Shown piece after piece: positions 63,498 through 64,000 of a stretch of 64,000 nucleotides of DNA. The notes under the pieces are model-generated. The model was not told the origin of the DNA, made no database searches, and saw nothing but the letters and a program-made list of their open reading frames with translations. The DNA is from [Clostridium] innocuum (GTDB taxonomy: Bacteria > Bacillota_I > Bacilli_A > Erysipelotrichales > Erysipelotrichaceae). Within the stretch, counting starts at the first letter, position 1. Every line of letters starts with the position of its first letter. The position numbers and the translations under genes were made by a program. The DNA lies in NCBI GenBank assembly GCA_012317185.1, contig CP048838.1, positions 992,001-1,056,000 on the forward strand, given 5' to 3'.

Positions 63498-64000
63498 ATG
63501 AAGGTCATAGAACACAAACACGTGATACCGATTATACGAAATACATTAAATGCACTGGATGCGCGGCTGGTGGATCATGGCTACCGTGTGGCTTTTTTGA
63601 TGGAACAGACATTGCGTCATGCAGGACTCTTTAAAGGAAAGGAATTGCGGGATATTGTCATGACCTGCTTTCTTCATGATATAGGTGCTTATAAGACAGA
63701 GGAAATCGAGCAGCTGATTCAGTTTGAAACATGGGATATCTACCAGCATTCCGTATACGGCTATCTTTTCCTTAGAAATCTGTCCCCGCTCGGCCCGTAT
63801 GCGGATATCATTCTATATCATCACATATATTACAGAAAGCTCAGAGATCATGATATTCCCTACCTTCTTGTGTCACAGCTTCTCAGCCTCTGTGATCGCC
63901 TGGATGTCTATCAGCTTGAGAAACCGCTTCAAAATGTGGAAGCCTTTCTTCGCCAGTTCGAGGAGGATTATTTCAGTAAGGAGGCGATTGATCTGTTCCT
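63498..64000 (+). CDS. HD-domain phosphohydrolase, partial
   Basis: Starts MKVIEHKHVIPIIR after AGGAGG and is cut by the window edge after about 167 residues. HD motif region FLHDIGAYKTEEI, HSVYGYLFL and ILYHHIYYRK with further His resemble HD-GYP/HD hydrolase domains acting on nucleotides or cyclic dinucleotides. The full length and C-terminal domain are outside the window, so subfamily is not assigned. Confidence 0.75.
   Translation, partial: MKVIEHKHVIPIIRNTLNALDARLVDHGYRVAFLMEQTLRHAGLFKGKELRDIVMTCFLHDIGAYKTEEIEQLIQFETWDIYQHSVYGYLFLRNLSPLGPYADIILYHHIYYRKLRDHDIPYLLVSQLLSLCDRLDVYQLEKPLQNVEAFLRQFEEDYFSKEAIDLF

Noticed and set aside
1..64000. CRISPR arrays, rRNA, intact insertion sequences, prophage
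   Set aside because: No regular spaced repeats, rRNA sequence, transposase or phage structural genes were seen. The collagen repeats are coding.

Overview
The window is a chromosomal stretch from a low-to-moderate GC, Gram-positive, anaerobic, probably spore-forming Firmicute. The evidence is strong AGGAGG-type ribosome binding sites, frequent Rho-independent terminators, many PTS systems with PRD regulators, a glycyl radical enzyme, catabolite-responsive (cre-like) sites and BclA/BclB-like collagen proteins. The gene content fits Erysipelotrichia, for example the [Clostridium] innocuum group. That placement is inference from general resemblance, not a database result.

Layout. 0-0.5 kb: a doubtful small ORF and an ORF fragment. 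0.9-8.3 kb: an OmpR/histidine kinase pair, a membrane-anchored accessory protein, a lipoprotein and an ABC exporter. 8.3-13.5 kb: four minus-strand collagen-like genes sharing an MHYD/Cys-rich leader, with BclA- or BclB-like C-termini and sporulation-sigma-like -10 boxes. 13.9-19.3 kb: a DeoR regulator, then a KDPG-aldolase/PRD-regulator/PTS IIA-IIB-IIC operon. 19.9-28.0 kb: a GH1 glycosidase, a glycyl radical enzyme of the YbiW/PflD type with its activase, a riboswitch-like leader (yjdF-motif resemblance) before an unknown gene, and a DeoR gene divergent from a transaldolase-family gene. This is a candidate anhydroglycolysis locus. 28.4-31.2 kb: Nudix, small unknown proteins, a thioredoxin-like lipoprotein and a PNPOx-like flavoprotein.

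31.6-35.9 kb: a tightly overlapping set of membrane-anchored sugar-binding protein, NarL-type kinase, NarL regulator and second binding protein, with no permease; it looks like a sugar-sensing module. 36.4-38.6 kb: a second OmpR-type two-component system. 39-43 kb: a lipoprotein, an alpha/beta hydrolase, an orphan PRD/EIIB/EIIA regulator and a secreted protein. 43.3-46.5 kb: DeoR regulator divergent from a 2-hydroxyacid dehydrogenase, with rhamnulose-1-phosphate aldolase behind it. 46.9-47.9 kb: two decayed LytTR-type response regulators. 48.2-53.3 kb: a galactitol-family PTS with AraM-, AraD- and AraL-like enzymes behind a cre site, suggesting pentitol use. 53.6-57.1 kb: a large surface protein with Ig-like and Flg_new/InlB-type repeats. 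57.6 kb: tRNA-Val. About 58 kb: a broken Rpn-family nuclease fragment. 58.5-63.4 kb: a TetR/MMPL/LxxG-repeat operon with two perfect-arm operators. 63.5 kb to the end: an HD-domain gene cut by the window edge.

The overall theme is carbohydrate uptake under catabolite control, interleaved with envelope and spore-surface functions. No CRISPR array, rRNA, intact insertion sequence or prophage was seen.
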